64,000 nucleotides of DNA from Streptococcus sp. oral taxon 061 (GCF_013394695.1 NZ_CP058258.1:1136001-1200000), one strand, 5' to 3'; positions 25,254-33,861 are shown, counted from the stretch's first letter. Notes: generated from the letters alone by a model not told the origin. Numbers and translations are program-made.

Positions 25254-26936
25254 GTGAAAAAAACGCTCTTGGCAAGTGCCATCGCACTTACTTTTCTAGG
25301 ATTCGCAACACACCCTGCTTTGGCTGAAGAAAATAACGTAAAAACTACAGCAGAAACGACACAAGAAACTACAACTACAGAAAAAGAAAAAAAGAGCATC
25401 CCTTCAACCAAGGAAACTGCTCCTTCTACTGAAACAAGTTCAAGCGTACCAACAACTTCTACAACAAATCCAAGTGAAACTCCAGCTAAGAAAGAGGAAG
25501 ACAAGGCTCCAGAAGTCAAAAAAGAAGGTTGGGTATTAGAGGAAAACCACTGGCGTTTCTATGAAAACAATGCCCCTGTTCTTAACTGGAAAAAAATTCA
25601 AGGAAAATGGTACTACTTCGATAAGAACGGTATCATGCTCAGTGATACGATTTATGATGGATACATCCTGACTAGTAGCGGGGCTATGGTAGATAGTGGC
25701 TGGGGTAAAATCAAAGATAAATGGTATTATGCAAAGCCATCTGGTAAAATCTCTCAGCAAAAATGGGAAAAAGTTGGTGGTGTATGGTACTACTTTGACA
25801 AAGATGGAATCATGCTCAGCAACACCATTTTTGATGGTTATATCTTTACCAATAGTGGGGCTATGGCTGAGAGCGCTTGGGTCAAACAAGATGGTAAATG
25901 GTACTATGCCCAAACTTCTGGACAATTAAGTAAAAATAAGTGGGATAAAATTGGTGGTACTTGGTACTACTTTAATAAAGATGCCACTATGGCAAGTAAC
26001 CAATGGCAAGGTAACTACTACCTAAAAGCTAGCGGTGCCATGGCTGAGAAAGAGTGGATTTTTGATAAAAACTATAATAGCTGGTTCTATTTAAAATCAG
26101 GTGGTGCTTATGCAGCGCGTGAATGGATTGGTTCATACTACCTCAAGTCAGGTGGTTACATGGCTAAGAGTGAATGGATTGATGACAGCTACTACAATGC
26201 TCGTTACTATGTAGATGAAAATGGTGTCTATGTCACAGGAACTCGTAAAATCGATGGAAAAGCACATCAGTTCCAAAGTAATGGAAAATGGATAGGTGAA
26301 GTTCCAGTAAGTCGTGGATTTGAAAAAGGAAAATACACATATACCGTTTTCTTAGACCCAGGACACGGCGGTAAAGATCCTGGTGCTGTTTATTATAACA
26401 CGAATGAAAAAGACCTCACCATGCAAGTTTATCAAAAACTACGCAAGGAACTCCAAAGTCTTGGTTATACTGTTCTTTCTTCTAGAGATAGTGATGTCTA
26501 TGTCGACTTTGTCACTGAACGTTCAAGAATGGTTAATAAGACTGATTCAGATATCTTTATTAGTATTCACTTCAATGCTAGTGGCAGCCCTGCTTCTAAC
26601 CGTTCTGGTATTCAGACCTATTCTTACGAAGAAGCTGCTGGTTATCCTTCTAAGATTAATCCATACTGGCATAACCATCCCGACCGTATCAGTGAAAGCA
26701 ATCGCCTAGCTGCAGATATCCACTCTTCACTCCTAGCTGAAACAGGTGCTAAGGATGCAGGTCTTCTCCAAAGTAGCTTTGCTGTCCTTCGAGAAACCGA
26801 TAAACCAGCAGTTCTATTGGAGCTTGGTTACATTGACAATTTCAACGAAAACCAACAAATTCGTAGCGATGCTTACCAAAATAGATTGGTGGCAGGTATT
26901 GTCAAAGGTATTCAAAAATATTACGCAGGCAAATAA
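25254..26936 (+). CDS. Choline-binding N-acetylmuramoyl-L-alanine amidase (Amidase_3)
   Basis: 560 residues. A signal peptide (1-24, cut after HPALA) is followed by a Thr/Ser/Glu-rich linker (25-88) and a block of choline-binding repeats (about 90-345) with recurring GKWYYF and GAM motifs. The C-terminal zinc amidase (about 365-560) shows FLDPGHGGKDPGA, SIHFNAS and the catalytic Glu in LLELGYIDN. It should bind choline on teichoic acids and cut stem peptides from glycan. The repeat block precedes the catalytic domain, opposite to LytA, and the fold differs from LytA (Amidase_2). The start is GTG, with GGAG nine bases upstream. Confidence 0.93.
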   Translation: MKKTLLASAIALTFLGFATHPALAEENNVKTTAETTQETTTTEKEKKSIPSTKETAPSTETSSSVPTTSTTNPSETPAKKEEDKAPEVKKEGWVLEENHWRFYENNAPVLNWKKIQGKWYYFDKNGIMLSDTIYDGYILTSSGAMVDSGWGKIKDKWYYAKPSGKISQQKWEKVGGVWYYFDKDGIMLSNTIFDGYIFTNSGAMAESAWVKQDGKWYYAQTSGQLSKNKWDKIGGTWYYFNKDATMASNQWQGNYYLKASGAMAEKEWIFDKNYNSWFYLKSGGAYAAREWIGSYYLKSGGYMAKSEWIDDSYYNARYYVDENGVYVTGTRKIDGKAHQFQSNGKWIGEVPVSRGFEKGKYTYTVFLDPGHGGKDPGAVYYNTNEKDLTMQVYQKLRKELQSLGYTVLSSRDSDVYVDFVTERSRMVNKTDSDIFISIHFNASGSPASNRSGIQTYSYEEAAGYPSKINPYWHNHPDRISESNRLAADIHSSLLAETGAKDAGLLQSSFAVLRETDKPAVLLELGYIDNFNENQQIRSDAYQNRLVAGIVKGIQKYYAGK

Positions 26937-26940
26937 AGCA

Positions 26941-26969
26941 AAAGTCTCGAGAAAGCTCGAGACTTTTTT
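26941..26969. terminator. Bidirectional terminator after the amidase gene
   Basis: AAAGTCTCGAG and CTCGAGACTTT form a perfect 11-bp stem with a 4-base loop and a T-run, shared with the convergent small membrane gene. Confidence 0.9.
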
Positions 26970-26972
26970 GTT

Positions 26973-27287
26973 TTATACTTCTTTCTTGTTAGTTTCCGGA
27001 AAGAGGAAACCAATCCCCACACAAGCTAGCACACCTGCACCGATAACCAAACCACTTGAAAGTGGCAAGATATCAAGAATGGCATTAGCGATGATAAAGG
27101 CAATAATTAAGCTCATGAGACTGGCCTTATAATCTTTTTTAACCAAATTCTCAAGAGTAAAGAATAAGAATAAACCTACTGGAAAGAGTGCCCAGATGTT
27201 AACATCCAAACTTGGCCATCCAACTAAACCAAAATACAAAACTGCTGCTGCAACGACTAAAAATCCGATACCTACTACTTTTTTCAT
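26973..27287 (-). CDS. Small membrane protein with LiaI/LiaF-like helices
   Basis: 104 residues with four predicted membrane helices and a short charged C-terminus (PETNKKEV). The glycine- and valine-rich pattern (GIGFLVVAAAVLYFGLVGW, then WALFPVGLFLFFTLENL) resembles the LiaI-LiaF transmembrane region of envelope-stress proteins, but the C-terminal LiaF domain is missing. It is convergent with the amidase. No operon partner is seen, and the function is unknown. Confidence 0.65.
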   Translation of the reverse strand: MKKVVGIGFLVVAAAVLYFGLVGWPSLDVNIWALFPVGLFLFFTLENLVKKDYKASLMSLIIAFIIANAILDILPLSSGLVIGAGVLACVGIGFLFPETNKKEV

Positions 27288-27430
27288 GATATAACCTCAT
27301 TTTCTATTTTGTTAGGAAGTTTAATCTCCCCTTGACAATTACTACTATAACAGAAATAAAAAACGCAAACAATAGGTTTTGCCTATGTGGTAGTCATGAT
27401 AGACTATGTGGTCAAAAATCTTATCAAAAG

Positions 27431-27457
27431 AAAAAAGAAGTCCAAGAGGACTTCTTT
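27431..27457 (-). terminator. Terminator of tRNA-Thr
   Basis: On the minus strand AAGAAGTCC and GGACTTCTT form a 9-bp stem with a 4-base loop followed by TTTT. The 27288-27430 stretch between it and the LiaI-like gene shows no gene. Confidence 0.88.
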
Positions 27458-27462
27458 CACAC

Positions 27463-27535
27463 TGCCGATTGCAGGGATCGAACCTGTGACCTACGCGTTA
27501 CGAGTGCGTTGCTCTACCAACTGAGCTAAATCGGC
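27463..27535 (-). tRNA. tRNA-Thr (anticodon CGT)
   Basis: A 73-nt cloverleaf reads minus: acceptor GCCGATT/AATCGGC, D-arm GCTC-AGTTGGTA-GAGC, anticodon loop CTCGTAA giving CGT (reads ACG), and T-arm with GGTTCGATCC. The discriminator is A and CCA is not encoded. The last pair of the anticodon stem is A-C, a mismatch. A terminator follows. Confidence 0.95.
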
Positions 27536-27581
27536 GATTCCCCTTATAGTATAGCACTATAAGGAAGGATGTCAAGGTTTG

Positions 27582-28043
27582 TTAATCTATCTTTTTAATC
27601 AAAATCTGACAAGGATTTTGGGATCCCCACAGTTGCGGAAAAATCTCTAGTTTTTTAAAGCCAAGTCTGCAATAAAAGGCATTTGTTCGATCATAATCCT
27701 TATTAGAGCCTTCTGCTACTGTTTTCACTTGCAAATAATCAACGTTTTTGCGTGCTTCATTTTCTAAAGTAGCAAGTAATTGACTCCCAATTCCTCTACC
27801 TTGATGAGCTTTTTTTACACCGATACAATCAATCTCTGCACAATCTTCACTGGAATAGGCCAAGCTTACAAATCCAGCCAAATCACTCTCCTGATAGGCA
27901 GCCCACACTTGCAAGTCCTTGGCTCCTTCGATATAGGCTTGCGTGCTTTCTGGTATTCCAAACCATTCTGGTAAGTCATGTAAGACTTCAGTGACTACTG
28001 CCATTTTTTGTGCTTCATTCTTGACCTCTTCAATAACAAACAT
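27582..28043 (-). CDS. GNAT family acetyltransferase
   Basis: 153 residues from ATG 28043 (MFVIEEVKNEAQK), preceded by GAAAGGA; a longer reading frame continues upstream but has no better site. The acetyl-CoA loop is VKKAHQGRGIGSQLLATLE, and a NAFYCRLGF segment follows. The substrate is unknown. It lies 38 bases after the ABC permease gene on the same strand and may share its transcript. Confidence 0.82.
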   Translation of the reverse strand: MFVIEEVKNEAQKMAVVTEVLHDLPEWFGIPESTQAYIEGAKDLQVWAAYQESDLAGFVSLAYSSEDCAEIDCIGVKKAHQGRGIGSQLLATLENEARKNVDYLQVKTVAEGSNKDYDRTNAFYCRLGFKKLEIFPQLWGSQNPCQILIKKID

Positions 28044-28081
28044 TACAAAATCCTTTCTTGGTTTTAGTCTTACTTTAGCTC

Positions 28082-28867
28082 TTACGAACCAGCACTTTCG
28101 TAGGCATCTAAGCCCTTGTCCCATAGTTTCAAAGAAATGACAAAGAAGACAAGGGAAATCAGAATCAAACCACCGATATTAAAGAAGACATCCTTGTCCT
28201 GCAAGAAATAGCTGGCAGGATAGTAGGCCGTAAAAGCAAAAGGCACGATGAAGCTAATTAACCAACGAAGGAGCGAATTGTAAATGGAAATCGGGTACTT
28301 GGCAAAATCATTAAACATATAGAAAATGTAAATCATGGCACCTGACTGCTTGGTCCAAAAAGCGATGCTGGCTGTCGCGATTTTTAAAGAAGTGTAAATC
28401 AAGGTCGCAAAAGGAATACAAACTAGAAAAATCAGGAATTTTGGAAGAGTCCAAGCAATGCTAGTCGCCGTTGTTGCTAGTAAGATGCCACCGACCAAAA
28501 GTTCACCCAAGGCATCAATCTGAAACGTCTCAACGAGGATGTGAAAGAGAGGATTGATAGGACGGGTCAGATACTTGTCAAACTCCCCTTTTCGAACTAG
28601 TCGTTGACCTAAAGCCCAGAGATTGTCAAAAAAGAGATGATCTAATCCCTTTGGAATTAAGGAAAATCCATAGATAAAGGCAATCTCTTGAAAGGTCCAA
28701 CCTTCTAGCGAGGGGATGTGTTGAAAGAGTACATTGAGAAACAAGAGGTTCAGCCCTTGAGTCAGAAAGACTCCCAAGACACCAACCACAAAATCCACCT
28801 TGTATTCCATGATTTGCTTGATGTATTGTCTGATAAAAATCAGATGCATGCGTTGATATTTTTTCAT
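28082..28867 (-). CDS. ABC-2 type permease, DUF990 family (second permease)
   Basis: 261 residues with about six membrane helices. The family traits are an N-terminal IRQYIKQIMEYKVDFVVGV and the cytoplasmic segment LVRKGEFDKYLTRPINPLFHIL, which presumably contacts the ATPase. It pairs with the preceding permease and ATPase in a three-gene exporter. The two permease genes are one base apart, so equal synthesis is expected. Substrate unknown. Confidence 0.85.
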   Translation of the reverse strand: MKKYQRMHLIFIRQYIKQIMEYKVDFVVGVLGVFLTQGLNLLFLNVLFQHIPSLEGWTFQEIAFIYGFSLIPKGLDHLFFDNLWALGQRLVRKGEFDKYLTRPINPLFHILVETFQIDALGELLVGGILLATTATSIAWTLPKFLIFLVCIPFATLIYTSLKIATASIAFWTKQSGAMIYIFYMFNDFAKYPISIYNSLLRWLISFIVPFAFTAYYPASYFLQDKDVFFNIGGLILISLVFFVISLKLWDKGLDAYESAGS

Positions 28868-28868
28868 C

Positions 28869-29687
28869 CTAACCTCCCTGAATGGTGATAAATGACTGGA
28901 CTCGTTTCCAAATCAACTGAGACAAGCCCACCATCACTATAAGCCAGAAAAACTGAAGCAAAAGTGCTTGAAGAATCTGACTGGCATCGTATTTCCCAAC
29001 AATAATCATGACCGGAGTGTAAATTAAGGATGAGAAAGGCAAGAAGGACAGAATATCTGAAACGATTTTCGGAAAGAAAGCCAAGGGAATTAAACTTCCA
29101 GACATAAAGGCCACTATTGAAGTCTTGAGTAGATTGGAACCCCATAAATTTTTAAATACAAAGGCTGAAAATCCAAAGCAGATATTAAAGAAAAAGTTAA
29201 TCAGATAAGCCAGAGTTAAGCTAAAGAGATAAAGGACAGTTAATCCCAGCACTTCTACAATACCTTGCCCAGATAAGATTTTCATCAAAACAATAACACT
29301 TAAAAATGGCAGTCCAACAGAGATAAAAATCAACCACTTGGAACCAAGCTCGGTGAAAAGATAAGAGGCCGCAAAATGCACCGGTCTCAGCAAGCGCATG
29401 ATAATGGAGCCATCCTTGACCTCCTCCCCAATCATAAAAGAGCTATCTGACTTGGTCAACAGATTGGTCACAAAACTCATAATGATGTAGAGGGTGATAT
29501 CTGCCATACTAAAGCCTTGAATCAAGGACTCTTGCGAAGAATCAAAGACAGCCTTCCAGAGATAAAAGGCCACAAAAGCCCCCATGACATCACCAATCCG
29601 ATAGAGAATAAAGTTGACTCGATAGGTAATCAACTCCTGAATCCCTGCATTGATAAAGGGTTTATAACGTCTCCACAATTTGACCAT
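28869..29687 (-). CDS. ABC-2 type permease, DUF990 family (first permease)
   Basis: 272 residues from ATG 29687 (MVKLWRRYKPFINAGIQELITYRVNF), preceded by AAGGAGC. About six membrane helices are predicted. The segment VKDGSIIMRLLRPVHFAASYL matches the RPINPL-type loop of the partner permease, showing the two are paralogues. The gene starts 1-2 bases after the ATPase stop region. Related systems are annotated as daunorubicin-type exporters, but specificity cannot be inferred. Confidence 0.85.
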   Translation of the reverse strand: MVKLWRRYKPFINAGIQELITYRVNFILYRIGDVMGAFVAFYLWKAVFDSSQESLIQGFSMADITLYIIMSFVTNLLTKSDSSFMIGEEVKDGSIIMRLLRPVHFAASYLFTELGSKWLIFISVGLPFLSVIVLMKILSGQGIVEVLGLTVLYLFSLTLAYLINFFFNICFGFSAFVFKNLWGSNLLKTSIVAFMSGSLIPLAFFPKIVSDILSFLPFSSLIYTPVMIIVGKYDASQILQALLLQFFWLIVMVGLSQLIWKRVQSFITIQGG

Positions 29688-29688
29688 C

Positions 29689-30681
29689 TTAGAGCTCCTT
29701 TCGATAGAAGCGACGGATAATATCCTCAATATCCGTATCTACCATCTTCAAATCACGGACTTCAAAATCAGATAAGGTTTGCTTGATAATATCAGCTGAT
29801 TGGTAGCGGGAACTATCAAATTCAATAGTCAGGTTATTTCCTTGTCTATCAATGGACATATCAGGCAAGCCTTCATAATGGGAGACTAGATAACTTTGAC
29901 CTGGTAGCAGTTCAAAAGAAAGAGTCTTCATCTTTCCAAAGGTCTCCTTGAGCTGGCTTACCGTTCCATCAAAAATCTCTTGCCCCTTATCAATCATAAA
30001 AATCCGATCACAGAGTTGCTCAATGTCGCTCAAGTCGTGAGTGGTCAAGAGAATAGTAGTTTCTTCCTCTTGATTGATCTGGGTGATAGCACGTCGAATA
30101 TTATCCTTGACCGAAACGTCCAAGCCAATGGTCGGCTCATCTAAAAAGAGAACTTTGGGATTGTGAAGCAAGGAAGCTGCAATATCCGCCCGCATCCGTT
30201 GACCTAGTGAAAGAGTCCGCACAGGATCCTTGATAAATTCCTTCAAATCCAAAACTTCATTCAAAAAGTCCATGCGCTTATGGAAAAGCGAGTCTGGCAC
30301 ATCGTAAATCTCCTTCAAGACCGTGTAGGTCTCTTGCAGTGCCAAATCCCACCATAGCTGGGTGCGTTGTCCGAAAACGACTCCAATATCCTTGACATAA
30401 TCTTGGCGATTGTCCTGTGGAATCTTGCCGTTAATCCGACAAAAACCAGATGTCGGTTTCAAAATTCCTGTCAGCATTTTGATGGTGGTCGACTTCCCAG
30501 CGCCATTTGCTCCGATAAATCCTAAAATCTGCCCCTTTGGCACCTCAAAGGTCAAATCTTTGACCGCTTCAAAGGTCTGCTTTTCAGGATGAATAAAGGA
30601 GCGCAAAGCTCCCTTCAATCCCGGTTCCTTAACAGTCTTTACAAAATTTTTCTGAAGATGTTGCACTTCTATCATTGCCAT
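29689..30681 (-). CDS. ABC-2 exporter ATP-binding protein
   Basis: 330 residues. Walker A GANGAGKST, Q-loop VFGQRTQLWWD, signature TLSLGQRMRAD, Walker B VLFLDEPTIGLDV, H-loop LLTTHD. The Q-loop WWDL form and the C-terminal ~90-residue extension are typical of the NatA/DrrA-like group that pairs with DUF990 permeases. It is first in its operon; a promoter overlapped by a cre lies about 110 bases upstream, so glucose repression is likely. Confidence 0.9.
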   Translation of the reverse strand: MAMIEVQHLQKNFVKTVKEPGLKGALRSFIHPEKQTFEAVKDLTFEVPKGQILGFIGANGAGKSTTIKMLTGILKPTSGFCRINGKIPQDNRQDYVKDIGVVFGQRTQLWWDLALQETYTVLKEIYDVPDSLFHKRMDFLNEVLDLKEFIKDPVRTLSLGQRMRADIAASLLHNPKVLFLDEPTIGLDVSVKDNIRRAITQINQEEETTILLTTHDLSDIEQLCDRIFMIDKGQEIFDGTVSQLKETFGKMKTLSFELLPGQSYLVSHYEGLPDMSIDRQGNNLTIEFDSSRYQSADIIKQTLSDFEVRDLKMVDTDIEDIIRRFYRKEL

Positions 30682-30790
30682 ATCTATCTCCTTATCGTAA
30701 GAAACAACATTGTATTTTTGACTACAAATATTCTAAATCCTTACTTTCTACACCTTCTCAATAATATTACAGAAGGATTTATACCAACCT

Positions 30791-30828
30791 ATTATAATCC
30801 AATAAAAAAAGGAATGCAAGCGTTTGCT
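30791..30828 (-). promoter_or_regulatory. Promoter of the ABC-2 operon overlapped by a cre site
   Basis: On the minus strand TTGCAT (30814-30819), a 17-base spacer and a perfect TATAAT (30791-30796). TGCAAGCGTTTGCT (30815-30828, plus strand) fits the cre consensus TGWAARCGYTWNCW with one mismatch and covers the -35 box, the usual position for CcpA repression. The rest of 30682-30974 shows no gene. Confidence 0.75.
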
Positions 30829-30974
30829 TATAGATTATGAAATTAGAGATTTCTATCTTAAAATGATGCTTTTAACCAAAAATTATGTTTATTAGTTTCC
30901 TTAAAACACCCAAAAAAACTGCCTTCTTTTTCAACATAAGAAAAGATAAAAAGGTGATGCTGCATCACCTCCCT

Positions 30975-31382
30975 CTACCAAGTTAAGTCTTCAATCATGC
31001 TTCTTACTTGTGAATCAAGAGTCTTATTCTTCTTCAGTTCTCCAACCAAAGCCTGAATCTGCCGGACTAGATTTGGATCATTGTCATTATAGCATCGATG
31101 AAGCATCCAGATGTTATGCACAGTTGGACTTTTTAGAACTGACTCCATCAATAATTCCTCATAGCCTTGATGATAAAATCGCTCCACAAAGTGAACCAAC
31201 TCACCTGGAGCTCCAAAATCTACTTCTGGATGTTTGGAAATAAAGTCTAAGACGGGGTCAACCAAATCAAAGGGTTGAGGGTAAGCCTCCATGGCATCTA
31301 CAATCTCGTCTGCTAACTCAAATTCTTGGTCTTCAGTAATTGAATCATGCAAAGCAACTAACATATCATCTTTAGTAAGCAT
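30975..31382 (-). CDS. Small acidic protein, unknown; possibly immunity-like
   Basis: 135 residues, soluble and mostly helical, with segments EIVDAMEAYPQPFDLVDPVL and DFGAPGELVHFVERFYHQGYEELL. The pattern recalls proteins found beside polymorphic-toxin immunity genes, but I cannot name a family. SD AAGGAG precedes the ATG. It is third in a minus-strand run of three small genes (with those at 31436 and 31872) with short gaps of 53 and 37 bases. No toxin gene is adjacent. Confidence 0.7.
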   Translation of the reverse strand: MLTKDDMLVALHDSITEDQEFELADEIVDAMEAYPQPFDLVDPVLDFISKHPEVDFGAPGELVHFVERFYHQGYEELLMESVLKSPTVHNIWMLHRCYNDNDPNLVRQIQALVGELKKNKTLDSQVRSMIEDLTW

Positions 31383-31435
31383 CTGATTCTCCTTTTCAAC
31401 TGTTCAATATCATTATTCGTTTTCGAACTTCTTCT

Positions 31436-31834
31436 TCACTCATCAAACCTTGTTCGTAAGTAGTTTTCAAACTCCTTTTGGGATAAATCACTAGGAAGTT
31501 CAAACACATACTCATAGCCTTCATCACAAAAGCAAACTTTCTCTTCAGGTGGAAACCATTTCCGAAGCCAGATGATATAGGAGGCATAATCTTGTAACCT
31601 GTTCGTTGAATCAAAGTAATCAATCACAAAAACATTTTTCTTGCTACTCAAAGAACTTTCCAAGGTAAGCTGAGGACTTTGATAATCCCAAGAAAGCGAG
31701 TAAGCTTTTTCAGGATTCGTCCTTTCTCTAATCAAAATACCTGGGAATTTTTCTCTCAAAGAAGTACGAAAGGCTTGTAAATCTAGGAATATGGGGTCTT
31801 TACTCTCAATAAAGACAAAATCAGCAGTACTCAT
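31436..31834 (-). CDS. Small soluble protein, unknown
   Basis: 132 residues, alpha/beta-like, with aromatic-rich segments IIWLRKWFPPEEKVCFCDEGYEYVFELP. SD AAGGAGAG precedes the ATG. The size, cytoplasmic nature and place between two other small orphan genes fit an immunity-type cluster, but no motif supports a specific function. A shorter overlapping frame at 31396-31623 is an alternative reading of the same DNA and is less likely. Confidence 0.68.
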   Translation of the reverse strand: MSTADFVFIESKDPIFLDLQAFRTSLREKFPGILIRERTNPEKAYSLSWDYQSPQLTLESSLSSKKNVFVIDYFDSTNRLQDYASYIIWLRKWFPPEEKVCFCDEGYEYVFELPSDLSQKEFENYLRTRFDE

Positions 31835-31871
31835 CAGTCTCTCTCCTTCTTTTTAAAACTGAAAACAGACC

Positions 31872-32219
31872 TTAACCATCAATGGCAAAATTCTCCAGAC
31901 TCTCAAATGCCTGCCCCTGATAGTCAAAAGAAAAGATATGAATATCATCAAAAGTTTGATCGCAGAAAGTAACGGTTTGTCTTTCTGGCTCGATGATGGG
32001 TCTACCCAATTTTTCAGTAGCTTCTTCATCTGTGAAATACCCATAAAATTCTTGTAAATGAGGCAGTATAAAAGCAAGAATACGAGATCTATTTTTATGG
32101 TAATTGGCTGCAAGCAACTGAGCTTCCATCTCAAAGTTTCCACTTGGTCTTTCTTCCCAAGCTACAAGAACATTATCTACTTCATGAACGTAGGCTTGCA
32201 AGGACTGATCGAATATCAT
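31872..32219 (-). CDS. Small soluble protein, unknown
   Basis: 115 residues with a beta-rich look (VLVAWEERPSG, QTVTFCDQTFDDIHIFSFDYQGQAFE). The conserved-looking FYGYFTDEEATEKLGRP core suggests a real family that I cannot name. It starts with a moderate ribosome site (AAGGGA). It is first of three small genes; a promoter in 32220-32286 is likely but no clean consensus is visible. Confidence 0.68.
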   Translation of the reverse strand: MIFDQSLQAYVHEVDNVLVAWEERPSGNFEMEAQLLAANYHKNRSRILAFILPHLQEFYGYFTDEEATEKLGRPIIEPERQTVTFCDQTFDDIHIFSFDYQGQAFESLENFAIDG

Positions 32220-32286
32220 GGCTATCTTCCCTTCTATTCTATTTACAATAACAGAAAATAAAAATCACATAGAGTGAGCTAAATGA

Positions 32287-32841
32287 TTACCTAAAAGTAT
32301 CTGGCATAATTCTTTTCACACTCTCATCTTTGTCCACTAGAAAGCAATCTGGAAAGGTCATCTGTTCCCATTTTTTATAATCAAAACTTGAATCAAAATG
32401 ATTGATTAAGATTCCTAGCAAATTTCCATGAGAACTCAGTAAAATGGTTTTATCTGAATACCTTTCTTCCAAGTCCGCAAATAAATCTAAAATTCTATTT
32501 AATGCTTCTCGATTGGACTCGCCTCCAATGAGAGATTTATCTGGATTTTGCCATAAATATTGAATTGTTTCTTCAAACTCAGAATCTTCAATAAATTTTG
32601 AGGATAATTTTCTTTCACGTAGACGATTATCAAGCACTATCTTATCAAATCGAATGGGAGAACTATTAACGGTCTCAAAAGCTCGCTTATAAGGGCTTGA
32701 AATAAAGTAATCTATTTTACAAGCATTTAAAAACTCCAACTGTTCAAGAGAAGAAAATCCTTTTTCCGACAATGTTCTATTAAAATCATCACTCGAGAAT
32801 CTTGAATGAGCATGTCTAAGTACAATATAAGTGTTCTTCAT
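32287..32841 (-). CDS. Histidine phosphatase superfamily protein
   Basis: 184 residues with the phospho-acceptor motif LRHAHS (RHG variant, His near residue 10), a second conserved Arg in SSPYKRAFET, and SSHGNLLG near the end. Members are phosphoglycerate-mutase-like phosphatases; the substrate is unknown. Base composition is AT-richer than neighbours. No clear operon partner; a 55-base gap separates it from the upstream hydrolase gene. Confidence 0.85.
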   Translation of the reverse strand: MKNTYIVLRHAHSRFSSDDFNRTLSEKGFSSLEQLEFLNACKIDYFISSPYKRAFETVNSSPIRFDKIVLDNRLRERKLSSKFIEDSEFEETIQYLWQNPDKSLIGGESNREALNRILDLFADLEERYSDKTILLSSHGNLLGILINHFDSSFDYKKWEQMTFPDCFLVDKDESVKRIMPDTFR

Positions 32842-32896
32842 AAAATGTCACCTCTCAATTATTGGCATCAGTTCAAAATAACTTTCTAAATCACAG

Positions 32897-33826
32897 TTAC
32901 TCTGTTAAAAATTCTTCAATTCGAGAAACAAGTTCATTATTTTGATAATGATAGAGGTCGTGAGGCGCATCCATATAGATGACTTGAACATTAGACTGAC
33001 CACTAGCAAATCTCTCTGCATAATGCTGCCATTCTGATTGGCTAAAGGTCGTGCCTTCACCGTTAGACACTAGTAATAAGGTGGGAATTTTCGGATTGAT
33101 GCTAGAGGGAACTTTCTTGGCATTTTCCTTTACCAAACGGGATTCATGAAGCATGGCTTGTGAGATTAACTGCTTATAAGCCAGTAATTTATATTGTTGT
33201 CGTTCACTTTCAGTCAGAGTTGGATTTTTTATATAAAAGGACTCAGGAAAATAGCGTAATAAGCCAATCTTACTGCTCCAATAAGCCACAGTAAGCAAGG
33301 TCTGATTATCCTTTAAATCCTCATAACTAGCTGGTAACGCCCAATCCAGACCAACCAAGGCTTTCACCTCATCAGGATACTTTTCCTGCCAAGCCAGACT
33401 TTCGAGACTAGCCATGGAATGAGACAGAATGATAAAAGGTCCTGATATATTTGCTTGTGATAGAGCTTGACGTGTCTCAGACAAAACTTCCATCACGTCT
33501 CTGGATTGATTACTATCCTCGCTATAACCATAGCCAGCCCGCTCCATGATGACTACCTTATATTTTTTTGATAAGGAATCCGACACATTCTTAAAGTCCA
33601 ATATTGGAGAAGCAATTCCAGCACCAGATAGAAACACTATTGTCTCTGGACCATCCCCCTCAACGTAGACATTGATTTTGTGCCCATTAACGAGAACAGT
33701 TTTACCCATAGGAGTTAGAGAGGCTTGTTCCTTTTCTAAGCTGATACGATGAAAGATAAATGTCCCTACTAAAAACAAGATAAGGAAACTAAGAAGGACA
33801 AGGGCTGATTTTTTCAGTATTTTCAT
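32897..33826 (-). CDS. Membrane-anchored alpha/beta hydrolase
   Basis: 309 residues from ATG 33826. An N-terminal hydrophobic helix (about 6-25) with a positive start suggests anchoring with the enzyme outside. Hydrolase features are the nucleophile Ser in LSHSMAS, oxyanion segment VFLSGAG and His in MDAPHDLYHY. An esterase or lipase role is likely, substrate unknown. The promoter's -10 ends 6 bases before the ATG and no Shine-Dalgarno is present, so a leaderless mRNA is expected. Confidence 0.85.
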   Translation of the reverse strand: MKILKKSALVLLSFLILFLVGTFIFHRISLEKEQASLTPMGKTVLVNGHKINVYVEGDGPETIVFLSGAGIASPILDFKNVSDSLSKKYKVVIMERAGYGYSEDSNQSRDVMEVLSETRQALSQANISGPFIILSHSMASLESLAWQEKYPDEVKALVGLDWALPASYEDLKDNQTLLTVAYWSSKIGLLRYFPESFYIKNPTLTESERQQYKLLAYKQLISQAMLHESRLVKENAKKVPSSINPKIPTLLLVSNGEGTTFSQSEWQHYAERFASGQSNVQVIYMDAPHDLYHYQNNELVSRIEEFLTE

Positions 33827-33832
33827 AGCATT

Positions 33833-33861
33833 ATTGTACAAAAATTAGACTCTTTTAGCAA
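33833..33861 (-). promoter_or_regulatory. Promoter of the alpha/beta hydrolase gene, implying a leaderless mRNA
   Basis: On the minus strand TTGCTA (33856-33861), a 17-base spacer and TACAAT (33833-33838), then AATGCT and the ATG at 33826. Transcription should start at or within a base or two of the start codon. Confidence 0.7.

Noticed and set aside
26383..26709. 108-codon ORF within the amidase gene
   Set aside because: Same-strand frame shadow of a clear catalytic domain.
27360..27420. Short inverted repeat TAGTC/GACTA between the LiaI-like gene and tRNA-Thr
   Set aside because: A five-base stem is within chance for an AT-rich gap and has no supporting context.
31396..31623. 75-codon ORF overlapping the 132-residue gene
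   Set aside because: No ribosome site; the longer frame (31436-31834) has a good one.
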